Below are positions 26,391 to 34,735 of a stretch of 64,000 nt of DNA, in pieces. Numbering within the stretch: the first letter of the stretch is position 1; each line of letters opens with the position of its first letter. The notes under the pieces were generated by a model. It was not told the DNA's origin and ran no database searches. It saw only the letters and a program-made list of their open reading frames with translations. A program made the position numbers and the translations under genes. Source of the DNA: Afipia sp. (GTDB lineage Bacteria; Pseudomonadota; Alphaproteobacteria; Rhizobiales; Xanthobacteraceae); contig JAFKER010000012.1 in the NCBI GenBank assembly GCA_017308595.1, forward strand, positions 62,001 through 126,000, in the 5' to 3' direction.

Positions 26391-26482
26391 CGTTGTGTTG
26401 TAAATCCGATCAAACTCTCTTTGTCGCCATGTCATGACACATCACTAGGCTGCAGGCTCCTCACAGCAGCAAGGAGCCAATC

Positions 26483-26752
26483 ATGACATTGAAAGCAGGC
26501 GACGTCGTTGTTCTCAAATCCGGAGGGCAGGCCCTGACCGTTGCCGACGTCACCGACGAGATGGTTGAGTGCATCTGGATCGGCGAAGAAGGCGATCTGT
26601 TTCGCGAAAAACTTCCCGCTTCGGTTCTGGAACTTGTCACCATCGACATGTCCGAAGACGAGGACGAAGAAGATGACGAGGATAGCGAAGAGGATGAAGA
26701 CGAACGCGACGACGACGATCATCCTGCAAAGAAAACAGCCGAAGTCGCCTGA
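26483..26752 (+). CDS. YodC/DUF2158-family protein with acidic tail
   Basis: This 89-residue protein has an SH3-like DUF2158 N-terminal half (GDVVVLKSGGQALTVADV, then ECIWIGEEGDL). Its final third is almost entirely Asp and Glu from about residue 56, ending in a short basic piece. The role of YodC proteins is unknown. The acidic tail may bind cations or nucleic acid-binding proteins, but nothing shows it here. Confidence 0.8.
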   Translation: MTLKAGDVVVLKSGGQALTVADVTDEMVECIWIGEEGDLFREKLPASVLELVTIDMSEDEDEEDDEDSEEDEDERDDDDHPAKKTAEVA

Positions 26753-26771
26753 GAAAATGTGACGCCGTTCA

Positions 26772-26804
26772 TACCGCCTCCCCGCTTCCGGCCGGGAGGC
26801 GGTA
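26772..26804. terminator. Bidirectional terminator-like hairpin
   Basis: An 11-bp perfect stem, TACCGCCTCCC (26772-26782) with GGGAGGCGGTA (26794-26804), lies between the ends of the DUF2158 gene and the convergent cca gene. No T-run is clear, so termination is probable but not certain. Confidence 0.6.
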
Positions 26805-26807
26805 ACA

Positions 26808-28064
26808 TCAGAGCCGATGGTCCCGCGTGAAGCGCGCGACCGTGTCGTCGGCGATGGCTTTCAGCGCCGCGTCATCCAGCGGAAACTGCAGCGCCAGCCA
26901 CGCATCTTCCGCCAGTGCCAGCACGTGACCAAGCGCGGGTCCCTCTGCAATACCGCGCGCAATAAAATCCACCGCCTTGAGCGGAAACGCCGGAGCCGTC
27001 CAGCGTTCGGGCAGCATCGTCAGATCACGCCACTGCGGCGCATCGAAATCGCGCCCTGAACGCGCCCAGGCGAGCATCATCCGGTCGCGGTAACGCGGCG
27101 CTCCCAGCCGATACAATCGGCGCTGAGCGATAACTTCATCCATGCCAAACATTCGCCACCAGCGATGCCCCATGGAATCGAGCCGTTTTGCTTCGACATT
27201 CGACAGCCGCCAGCGCAGTGACAGACGCTTTGCGTCTTCGGTAACCGCAACCGCCAGTGCGCCGAGGCGGCGGATTGCGTCCGGGTCGATGCCAAGTGCG
27301 TGCTCGGCCGCCAGCATGTTGGCGAAGGCACCGTGATACACAACGCCCGCCGTCAGCCGCAGCAACAGTCCCGCATCGTCCATCGCGATCAGCGCCTCGG
27401 CGGCGCCCTTCGCGATCATCAGCTTGAGCATTTCCATGCGGATACGTTCGGCGGACAGGCCCGTGAGGCCGTCCCGTCCGGCAATGCAGGCTTCATATCC
27501 GGCAGCGTCCGGCGCGCCCTCGCCATAGGCGGCGTGAATCCGGAAGAAACGCAAGATGCGCAGATAATCCTCCGCGATACGCTGTGCGGGATCGCCAATG
27601 AAGCGAACCCGGCGTGCATCGATATCCGCCAACCCGCCGACCTCGTCATGCACCACGCCGTCGGCGGTCGCGAATAGACCGTTCATGGTGAAGTCGCGGC
27701 GCATGGCGTCGCGCGTCCAGTCCCGTCCGAACGCCACCTTGGCCTTGCGTCCGAAAGTCTCGATGTCTTCGCGAAGCGTGGTGACTTCGAACGGCTGGCC
27801 GTCGATCACCAATGTCACCGTACCGTGCTCGATACCGGTCGGCACCGACTTGATATGAGCGGCCTTGGCGCGGCGGATGACCTCATCAGGCAGCGCCGTG
27901 GTCGCGATGTCGATATCGCCGACCGGAAGCCCGAGCAGTGCATTGCGTACCGCGCCTCCGGCGACGCGCGCCTCCTCGCCATCGGCATTCAGCAGGGAAA
28001 GGACCCGCGCCGTCGCGCTCGACCTCAACCATGGGGCCTCGCGCAGCGAACGGGCGGCGCTCAC
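26808..28064 (-). CDS. cca: CCA tRNA nucleotidyltransferase / polyA polymerase family
   Basis: This 418-residue class II nucleotidyltransferase adds or repairs the 3' CCA of tRNAs. Motif A is visible as VAGGAVRNALLG followed by DIDIATTA with the metal-binding aspartates. GRDWTRDAMRRDFTMNGLFA and DYLRILRFFRIHA follow. The GTG start at 28064 overlaps the stop of the preceding small gene (GTGA); an ATG at 28220 lies in that gene and is unlikely. The C-terminal ~180 residues are less conserved and probably bind tRNA. Confidence 0.9.
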   Translation of the reverse strand: MSAARSLREAPWLRSSATARVLSLLNADGEEARVAGGAVRNALLGLPVGDIDIATTALPDEVIRRAKAAHIKSVPTGIEHGTVTLVIDGQPFEVTTLREDIETFGRKAKVAFGRDWTRDAMRRDFTMNGLFATADGVVHDEVGGLADIDARRVRFIGDPAQRIAEDYLRILRFFRIHAAYGEGAPDAAGYEACIAGRDGLTGLSAERIRMEMLKLMIAKGAAEALIAMDDAGLLLRLTAGVVYHGAFANMLAAEHALGIDPDAIRRLGALAVAVTEDAKRLSLRWRLSNVEAKRLDSMGHRWWRMFGMDEVIAQRRLYRLGAPRYRDRMMLAWARSGRDFDAPQWRDLTMLPERWTAPAFPLKAVDFIARGIAEGPALGHVLALAEDAWLALQFPLDDAALKAIADDTVARFTRDHRL

Positions 28065-28324
28065 TTCTCGGTCCCCCGAACAAGCTTGCCGTCTTCCATA
28101 TGGGCGGGCGTGTAGGTCGATCCCGGAGGAGCGCCGGAAAAATGCGCCAGCAAGATAAGGCTGACAATGACAAGCACGAATGCAGCCACCGCCAGCTTCC
28201 CGACGATATGCAGGGGCCACGACGACTTGACCCAGACGCCCGAGCGGCTTGCGATCAGAAACGCCGCATACACCGCGAAAGGAATGAGAAAGATTCCGAT
28301 CTCGGTCAGGACAGGGCGGATCAT
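28061..28324 (-). CDS. Small membrane protein, DUF6111 type
   Basis: This 87-residue protein has two hydrophobic helices (TEIGIFLIPFAVYAAFLIA and LAVAAFVLVIVSLILLAHF) and a short polar C-terminus ending KLVRGTEK. It matches the small DUF6111 family found in Rhizobiales; the function is unknown. Its ATG and stop each overlap the neighbours by four bases (NUDIX upstream, cca downstream), so all three are coupled in translation. Confidence 0.75.
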   Translation of the reverse strand: MIRPVLTEIGIFLIPFAVYAAFLIASRSGVWVKSSWPLHIVGKLAVAAFVLVIVSLILLAHFSGAPPGSTYTPAHMEDGKLVRGTEK

Positions 28325-29013
28325 GAAAGGCAAATCCGCTCGTACATCGCGCGGAGCATGCCGGCGGTCGCGCCCCAAATGTAATGCTGCTCGAACGGCA
28401 TCTCGTAGAACGAGCGCTGCATTCCGCGGAATTCCTTGCTGCCGAGCTTGTGATTGACCGGGTCCATCAAAAACGCCAGCGGCACCTCGAACACATCATC
28501 GACTTCGTTGGCGTTGATCTTGAGATCGAATCCGGGCCGGATACGCGCCAGCGTCGGCAATATCCGAAAGCCGAAACCGGTCGCATACACATCAAGGTAA
28601 CCGATCGATTCGATGAAATCGCGCTTGAGCCCGATCTCCTCGTCCGCTTCGCGCAGCGCCGCGTCCAGAGGCGTCGCGTCACCCGGATCGATCTTGCCGC
28701 CTGGAAATGATACCTGTCCCGCATGTTCGTGAAGGTGTTCGGCGCGCTTGGTCAGCAGCACCGTCGGAACATCGCGCTCCACTATCGGAACGAGAACCGC
28801 CGCGGGACGCACCGGGCGCTCCTTCGCGATGATCTGCAGCATCGCATCGGTGCCGAAATCGCCGGTTGGGGCAAGCACCGCGGCATCGGTCAGCCCCGGC
28901 GGCACACTGAAATTCAGCCGCTCGTGCGCCCTGCGGAAAAATTCGCCGGACGTGATATCAGCCGGGGTCGCGATGCCGGGAGGTACAGCGTCCATCAAAA
29001 CAGTTTTCGTCAC
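28321..29013 (-). CDS. CoA pyrophosphatase (NUDIX hydrolase)
   Basis: This 230-residue NUDIX enzyme has the CoA-specific upstream motif LLTKRAEHLHEHAGQVSFPGG, and the Nudix box runs on from GGKIDPGD through ALREADEEIGL. These hydrolases cleave CoA or acyl-CoA diphosphates, limiting coenzyme A turnover. It begins 15 bp after DUF1285 and runs into DUF6111 with an ATGA overlap. Confidence 0.88.
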   Translation of the reverse strand: MTKTVLMDAVPPGIATPADITSGEFFRRAHERLNFSVPPGLTDAAVLAPTGDFGTDAMLQIIAKERPVRPAAVLVPIVERDVPTVLLTKRAEHLHEHAGQVSFPGGKIDPGDATPLDAALREADEEIGLKRDFIESIGYLDVYATGFGFRILPTLARIRPGFDLKINANEVDDVFEVPLAFLMDPVNHKLGSKEFRGMQRSFYEMPFEQHYIWGATAGMLRAMYERICLS

Positions 29014-29028
29014 CCAAGTCCTCTTTCG

Positions 29029-29637
29029 TCAGACAGGATCGCGCGCCTGCGCGGCATCCGCCATCGAGAAAAATTCACCGCCGGACATGACCCCGAACAT
29101 TTCGCGACCATCGACCTGTCGAATTTCGCCCATCTCGACCAGATCATAATAGAGCGCGCGGGTGACTTTTGCCCACAAATCCGCACGCACGTGAAGGTAG
29201 GGCGTCAGCCCCCCGTCGGCGGCCGCTTCAAAGCGAAGCCGGTGATCGGCGTTGCATGGCACCCATTCGTCCACATTGGTGCGGAAATTCAGTTTTCGCG
29301 CGGCGCCCTCGCCTTCCTTTTCCATCTCGACCGCGAGGAAGGGCGCATCATCGACGCGGATGCCCACCTTCTCGACCGGCGTCACCAGAAAATACTTGCC
29401 ATCCTCGCGCTTGAGAATTGTGGAAAACAGCTTCACCAGCGCGTGCCGCCCGATGGGCGTGCCGAGGTAGAACCATGTGCCATCGCTCGCGATCCGCATG
29501 TCGAGATCGCCGCAAAAAGGGGGATTCCAGAGGTGAACCGGCGGCAGACCTTTTGTCGCAGCTCCGCGCGCAGCCTCCGTCAGACCATCCAGACGCTGGG
29601 CCAGATTCGGCTCCTGTTTCTGCCCTTGGTTCGCCAT
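29029..29637 (-). CDS. DUF1285-family protein
   Basis: This 202-residue protein carries the DUF1285 signature WNPPFCGDLDMRIASDGTWF, where CGDLDMRI is typical. The later block GREMFGVMSGGEFFSM is also typical. The family has no assigned function. Its start is taken as MANQGQK at 29637, since a longer frame begins in a region lacking homology. It is the promoter-proximal gene of the NUDIX-DUF6111-cca set. Confidence 0.82.
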   Translation of the reverse strand: MANQGQKQEPNLAQRLDGLTEAARGAATKGLPPVHLWNPPFCGDLDMRIASDGTWFYLGTPIGRHALVKLFSTILKREDGKYFLVTPVEKVGIRVDDAPFLAVEMEKEGEGAARKLNFRTNVDEWVPCNADHRLRFEAAADGGLTPYLHVRADLWAKVTRALYYDLVEMGEIRQVDGREMFGVMSGGEFFSMADAAQARDPV

Positions 29638-29796
29638 TGTTTGCCCTGACCGTTGACGCTTCTGTTTGGCACGGATGGTGCACGAAAAGATGATGAAAAC
29701 TGGCCTGAAAACCATTCCACCGCGTGGCGGGAATACTCGCTACATCGTGATCGGTTTCAAGCCCCCCGCCCGCTAATGTGGGGACAGCCTGAAGAC

Positions 29797-29818
29797 GAGA
29801 ATACATAAGAGAATACAT
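29797..29818 (+). promoter_or_regulatory. Tandem 10-bp direct repeat upstream of moxR
   Basis: GAGAATACAT is repeated exactly at 29797-29806 and 29809-29818 with a 12-bp period, about 105 bp before the moxR start. A regulator contacting one face of the helix could bind it. No known site matches. Confidence 0.4.
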
Positions 29819-29921
29819 GGCCTTTGCACGCGTTTAGCATAGGCCTGCGGTCTAGAATCCGGGCCTTGGGGTCCGCGGAACCGGAAGACGGACTGCAAAG
29901 TCCATTGAAGGAGCGACGAGC

Positions 29922-30926
29922 ATGGCTGGCGCAGAAGGTGTCGAGAAACTGGAAGACGTGATCGTGCGCTCGGCCGAGCAGATCGCGGGGAACATCCGCG
30001 CCGCGCGGGAAGCGGTGTCGACTGTCATCTTCGGTCAGGAGCGCGTGGTCGACAATGCGCTGGTCACGATCCTGTCAGGCGGACACGCATTGCTGATCGG
30101 CGTTCCGGGTCTGGCGAAAACCAAGCTGGTCGAGACGCTCGGCATCACCCTCGGCCTCGATGCCAAGCGGGTGCAATTCACGCCGGACCTGATGCCGTCC
30201 GATATTCTTGGCGCCGAAGTGCTGGATGAAAGCGTCAGCGGCAAGCGCTCGTTCCGCTTCATTGCGGGTCCGGTGTTCGCGCAGCTTCTCATGGCGGACG
30301 AGATCAACCGCGCATCGCCGCGCACGCAGTCCGCGTTGCTGCAGGCGATGCAGGAGCAGCACATCACCGTCGCCGGTGCACGTCACGATTTGCCGAAGCC
30401 CTTCCACGTACTTGCGACGCAAAACCCGCTGGAGCAGGAGGGCACCTACCCGCTGCCGGAAGCCCAGCTCGACCGTTTCCTGATGGAGATCGACGTCGAA
30501 TATCCGGACCGCGACGCCGAGCGGAAAATCCTGTTCGACACCACCGGCGCGGATCAATCGGTCGCCAAAGAAGCAATGACCGCCGAAACGCTTCTCACGG
30601 CACAGCGGCTGGTGCGCCGTCTGCCGGTCGGCGATTCCGTGGTCGAAGCAATCCTCTCGCTCGTGAGATCGGCGCGTCCCGGCGACGACAGTGGCGAGAT
30701 CGGCAAGTCGATCGCATGGGGACCGGGGCCTCGCGCCAGTCAGGCACTCATGCTTGCGGTTCGCGCGCGCGCATTGCTCGACGGACGGCTTGCGCCATCG
30801 ATCGATGACGTGCTCGACCTGGCCGAACCCGTGCTTAAACACCGCATGGCGCTGACATTCTCCGCCCGCGCCGAAGGCCGCACAGTCACCGATATCATCA
30901 AACAATTGAAATCACGGATCGGCTGA
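29922..30926 (+). CDS. MoxR-family AAA+ ATPase
   Basis: This 334-residue AAA+ chaperone-like ATPase has Walker A GVPGLAKTKL and Walker B LLMADEINRASPRTQSALL. A C-terminal lid helix region follows. MoxR ATPases act with partner proteins carrying von Willebrand A domains to assemble complexes or insert metal cofactors. It shares its stop/start region (TGATG) with the DUF58 gene and is the first gene of a four-gene operon. Confidence 0.92.
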   Translation: MAGAEGVEKLEDVIVRSAEQIAGNIRAAREAVSTVIFGQERVVDNALVTILSGGHALLIGVPGLAKTKLVETLGITLGLDAKRVQFTPDLMPSDILGAEVLDESVSGKRSFRFIAGPVFAQLLMADEINRASPRTQSALLQAMQEQHITVAGARHDLPKPFHVLATQNPLEQEGTYPLPEAQLDRFLMEIDVEYPDRDAERKILFDTTGADQSVAKEAMTAETLLTAQRLVRRLPVGDSVVEAILSLVRSARPGDDSGEIGKSIAWGPGPRASQALMLAVRARALLDGRLAPSIDDVLDLAEPVLKHRMALTFSARAEGRTVTDIIKQLKSRIG

Positions 30927-31870
30927 TGGCAGCACGGCCGCAACCCGCACTGACGGAGATCGAGGCAATCCGGCGCGCAGATGGTGAAAGCCGTTCGCTC
31001 GCCGCGTCACTGCCGCGTCTGGTGCTGGAAGCGCGGCGTATCTCGGCCAACGTCATCCACGGCCTGCATGGACGGCGGCGCGCCGGCACCGGCGAGAATT
31101 TCTGGCAGTATCGCCGCTTCGTGTCCGGCGAAGCCTCTCAGAATGTCGACTGGCGGCGCTCGGCGCGCGACGATCATCTCTATGTCCGCGAGCAGGAATG
31201 GGAAGCCGCGCACACCGTGTGGCTGTGGCCGGATCGCTCGAAGTCGATGGCGTTCGCCTCAAAGACCGCGCGCGACAGCAAGCTTGAGCGCGCGCTGGTG
31301 GTGACTTTCGCGCTGGCCGATCTTCTGGTGTCCGGCGGCGAGCGTGTCGGCATTCCCGGCCTGATGAATCCAAGCTCAAGCCGCAACATCGTTGACAAGA
31401 TGGCGCAGGCGATCCTGCACGACACGATGACACGCTCGAGCCTGCCGCCTGCTTTTGTGCCTTCGGCGCTGGCGGAAGTCGTGGTGCTATCGGATTTCTG
31501 GTCGCCGCTCGGTGAGATCCGCACCATGCTTGGTGGCCTCTCGTCATCCGGCGCGCATGGCACGCTGCTGCAGGTCGTTGACCCCGCCGAGGAGACATTT
31601 CCTTATTCCGGCCGCGTCGAATTCGTCGAACCCGAGGGTGGCGAGATGATTACCGCCGGACGCGCCGAGACCTGGGCAAAAGACTACACCGCGCGCGTTG
31701 CAGCGCATCGCGCTGCTATCCGGGAAGAAACCAACAAGCTTGGCTGGCTGTTCTCGACCCACACCACCGATCGCTCGGCGGCTGAACTCTTGCTGTACCT
31801 GCACAGTGGCATGATGGTCGCCAAAGGCGGCGCGGGCCGCGTCGTCATGGCAGCGGGGCGCGGCGCATGA
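30926..31870 (+). CDS. DUF58 protein with intact MIDAS motif
   Basis: This 314-residue protein contains DUF58 and a von Willebrand A-like domain with DRSKS (DxSxS), a complete metal-ion-dependent adhesion site. The preceding block NVDWRRSARDDHLYVREQE is the DUF58 family signature. It is the usual MoxR partner. Its start is coupled to moxR, and its stop overlaps the next gene by four bases. Confidence 0.9.
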   Translation: MAARPQPALTEIEAIRRADGESRSLAASLPRLVLEARRISANVIHGLHGRRRAGTGENFWQYRRFVSGEASQNVDWRRSARDDHLYVREQEWEAAHTVWLWPDRSKSMAFASKTARDSKLERALVVTFALADLLVSGGERVGIPGLMNPSSSRNIVDKMAQAILHDTMTRSSLPPAFVPSALAEVVVLSDFWSPLGEIRTMLGGLSSSGAHGTLLQVVDPAEETFPYSGRVEFVEPEGGEMITAGRAETWAKDYTARVAAHRAAIREETNKLGWLFSTHTTDRSAAELLLYLHSGMMVAKGGAGRVVMAAGRGA

Positions 31871-34734
31871 TGGGGCTTCCGCTCTCATTTGCCGAACCGT
31901 GGCTGCTGGCAGGCCTGCTGAGCATACCGGCGCTGTGGTGGTTGCTGCGGGTGATGCCGCCGCGCCCGCGCCGTGTCGATTTTCCGCCGACGCGCCTGTT
32001 GTTCGACATCGCGCCAAAGGAAGAAACCCCGTCGCGCTCGCCGTGGTGGCTGACGCTTCTGCGTTTGCTCGCCGCGGCCCTCGTCATTCTCGCTGCTGCC
32101 GGGCCGATCTGGAATCCGAGCGAAGGCGTGTCGCGCTCCAGTGCCCCGCTGGTGCTGCTGCTCGACGACGGCTGGAGCGCAGCCTCCAATTGGGAGGCGC
32201 GTATCAAGACTGCCGATGAACTGATTTCCAACGCAGAAGCAGACCGCCGTGCGGTGGCGCTCGTACCGTTGTCGGAATCAACCCGCGACCTCACGCTGAT
32301 CCCGGCGGGGACCGCGCGCGTGACGTTGCGCCAGCTTGCACCGAAGCCTTATTCCGTCGAGCGGGTTGAAACGCTCCCCGCATTGCAACGCTTTCTCGCC
32401 AAGACCGGAGACAGCGAGATCGTCTGGCTCAGTGACGGAATCGATACCGGACGAGGCAGCGAATTCACCGACGGCCTGACCAAAACGATTCAAGACCGCG
32501 CACTCACTATTTTCGAGGGCGGCACGCCACCCGCCCATGCGCTGGCTGCCGCAGAAAACGCCGCGGCAAAGATGACGGTGAAGGTGCTGCGCGCCGGAAC
32601 CGGTAGTGGCGACGTGGGACTCGTGCGTGCGCTCGACCAGAAGGGCTCGCCGATCGGCGAAGCGAAGTTCGCGTTCGGGATGCAGGACAGCGAAACCGAA
32701 GCAAGTTTCGACCTGCCGGTGGAACTGCGCAACGACATTACACGGCTTGAAGTCTCCGGCGAGCGCTCGGCGGGTGCCGTGCAACTGCTCGACAAGCGCT
32801 GGCGCCGCCGCGCCATCGGTATTGTCTCCGGCGCAACCAGCGACACCGCACAGCCGCTGCTCGCCTCGACCTTCTATCTGACCCGCGCGCTCGCGCCATT
32901 TGCCGATGTAAGGCTCGGCGAACGCGGCTCGCCTGCGGTCGCCATTGGACAGTTTCTCGACCAGAAACTGCCGATGATCGTGCTTGCGGATGTCGGCACA
33001 CTGTCCCCCGAAATTCGCGACCGTCTCAACACATGGATCAAGCAGGGTGGCGTGCTGGTGCGCTTTGCCGGGCCACGCCTTGCTGCCGGCGACGATGATC
33101 TCGTGCCTGTGAGATTGCGCCGCGGCGGGCGCAGCCTCGGCGGCAGCCTGACATGGGAGAAACCACAGCCACTGGCATCTTTCGCCAATGATGGCCCATT
33201 CGCGGGCCTTGCGGTTCCGAAAGACATCACCGTCACCCGTCAGGTGCTGGCTGAACCGGATCCCGGCCTCGCTGCGCGAAGCTGGGCGTCGCTTGGCGAC
33301 GGCACGCCGTTGGTGACGGGCGAGCATCGTGACAAGGGCATCATCGCGCTGTTCCATATCAGCGCCGATATGCGCTGGTCGGATCTGCCGATGTCTGGCA
33401 CCTTTGTCGAGATGCTGCGGCGAATCGTCGATATGTCCGGCTATACGGCCAACGCGGGCGCGGGTGTCGCTGCGGAAGCCGGAGTGGAAACTGTTGCGCC
33501 GATCCGCACCCTCGACGGCTTCGGCGCATTCGGGCCGCCGCCCTCCACCGCAAAACCCTTGCGCGCGGATTATCGCGACCGCGCCACATCCGATCATCCG
33601 CCCGGTCTTTACGGTCCCGCCGACGGCCCGCTTGCCGTCAACACGCTCGCTGTGGCCGACCGGCTCGCGCCGCTCGATACGTCCGCGCTGAAGGCACGCC
33701 GCGCGACCTACACCAATGCCGAGCCGCGTGACTTGCGCGGCATCCTGCTCTCGGCTGCATTGGCGTTGTTTTTGCTCGATGCGATCATCGTCGCTATTCT
33801 CGGCGGCGGCATTGCCGCGCTGCTGCGGAGACGTGCGGCGACCGCCGCCCTCGCCCTCGCCTTTGCATTCGCCTCGATCAGCGGTGTTCCTTCGCCGTCT
33901 TATGCGCAAGCACAGAAATCCCGGGCGAAAGCTGCGCCTGCGACACCTCCCACGACCAGCAGTGCGGCAAATGACGACTTCGCCATCAAGGCTGTCTCGC
34001 AGACACGATTGGCTTACGTCCTTACGGGCAACGCCGATGTCGATTCCATCGTGAAGGCTGGTCTGTCAGGGCTGACGCTGTTTCTTGCGCAGCGCACGGC
34101 ACTGGAAGCCGGCGAACCGGTCGGCGTCGATCCGGCGCGTGACGAACTCGCGTTCTTTCCGCTGATCTACTGGCCGGTGGTCACCGGCGCGCCGAAACCA
34201 TCGCAGGAAGCGATCAACAAACTCGACGCCTACATGAAACAGGGCGGCACGGTGCTGTTCGACACCCGCGATGCCGTTGAGGCTCCGCCCGGCCCGGGCG
34301 GAGAGTCGCAGACGCCCGGTATGCTGACACTGCGAGAAATTCTCTCCTCGCTCGACATTCCCGAGCTTGAGCCGGTGCCGCGCGAACATGTGCTGACCAA
34401 GACGTTCTATCTGCTGCGCGACTTCCCCGGCCGCTTCAATTCAGGCCAGACCTGGGTCGAGACGCTGCCGCGCGTTGAGGATGAAGACGCCGCCGATCGT
34501 CCAGCGCGCGGCGGTGACGGCGTCTCGCCGATCATCATCACCTCGAACGATCTTGCCGGAGCCTGGGCGATGCGTTCCGACGGCCAGCCCATGCTGCCGT
34601 TGACCCCCGGCGATCCGCGCCAGCGCGAAATGGCGTTTCGTTCCGGCGTCAATATCGTGATGTACACCCTGACCGGCAACTACAAGGCAGATCAGGTCCA
34701 TGCGCCGGCACTGATCGAACGGCTGGGGCAATAA
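31867..34734 (+). CDS. BatA/DUF4159 membrane protein
   Basis: This 955-residue protein begins with the Aerotolerance BatA N-terminal domain: two membrane helices (residues about 11-25 and 58-77) around RRVDFPPTRLLFDI. Next comes a large soluble part with a degenerate vWA site (DDGWSA in place of DxSxS). A central helix around residues 630-660 is followed by a Pro/Ala linker, and the C-terminal DUF4159 domain follows (YVLTGNADVDSIVKAGLSG, ELAFFPLIYWPV). This is a fixed architecture in many alphaproteobacterial MoxR operons, with an unknown role. Confidence 0.82.
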   Translation: MMGLPLSFAEPWLLAGLLSIPALWWLLRVMPPRPRRVDFPPTRLLFDIAPKEETPSRSPWWLTLLRLLAAALVILAAAGPIWNPSEGVSRSSAPLVLLLDDGWSAASNWEARIKTADELISNAEADRRAVALVPLSESTRDLTLIPAGTARVTLRQLAPKPYSVERVETLPALQRFLAKTGDSEIVWLSDGIDTGRGSEFTDGLTKTIQDRALTIFEGGTPPAHALAAAENAAAKMTVKVLRAGTGSGDVGLVRALDQKGSPIGEAKFAFGMQDSETEASFDLPVELRNDITRLEVSGERSAGAVQLLDKRWRRRAIGIVSGATSDTAQPLLASTFYLTRALAPFADVRLGERGSPAVAIGQFLDQKLPMIVLADVGTLSPEIRDRLNTWIKQGGVLVRFAGPRLAAGDDDLVPVRLRRGGRSLGGSLTWEKPQPLASFANDGPFAGLAVPKDITVTRQVLAEPDPGLAARSWASLGDGTPLVTGEHRDKGIIALFHISADMRWSDLPMSGTFVEMLRRIVDMSGYTANAGAGVAAEAGVETVAPIRTLDGFGAFGPPPSTAKPLRADYRDRATSDHPPGLYGPADGPLAVNTLAVADRLAPLDTSALKARRATYTNAEPRDLRGILLSAALALFLLDAIIVAILGGGIAALLRRRAATAALALAFAFASISGVPSPSYAQAQKSRAKAAPATPPTTSSAANDDFAIKAVSQTRLAYVLTGNADVDSIVKAGLSGLTLFLAQRTALEAGEPVGVDPARDELAFFPLIYWPVVTGAPKPSQEAINKLDAYMKQGGTVLFDTRDAVEAPPGPGGESQTPGMLTLREILSSLDIPELEPVPREHVLTKTFYLLRDFPGRFNSGQTWVETLPRVEDEDAADRPARGGDGVSPIIITSNDLAGAWAMRSDGQPMLPLTPGDPRQREMAFRSGVNIVMYTLTGNYKADQVHAPALIERLGQ

Positions 34735-34735
34735 C

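Noticed and set aside
32278-33909. 543-codon open frame opposite the BatA/DUF4159 gene
   Set aside because: No recognisable domain; composition typical of the reverse strand of a GC-rich gene.
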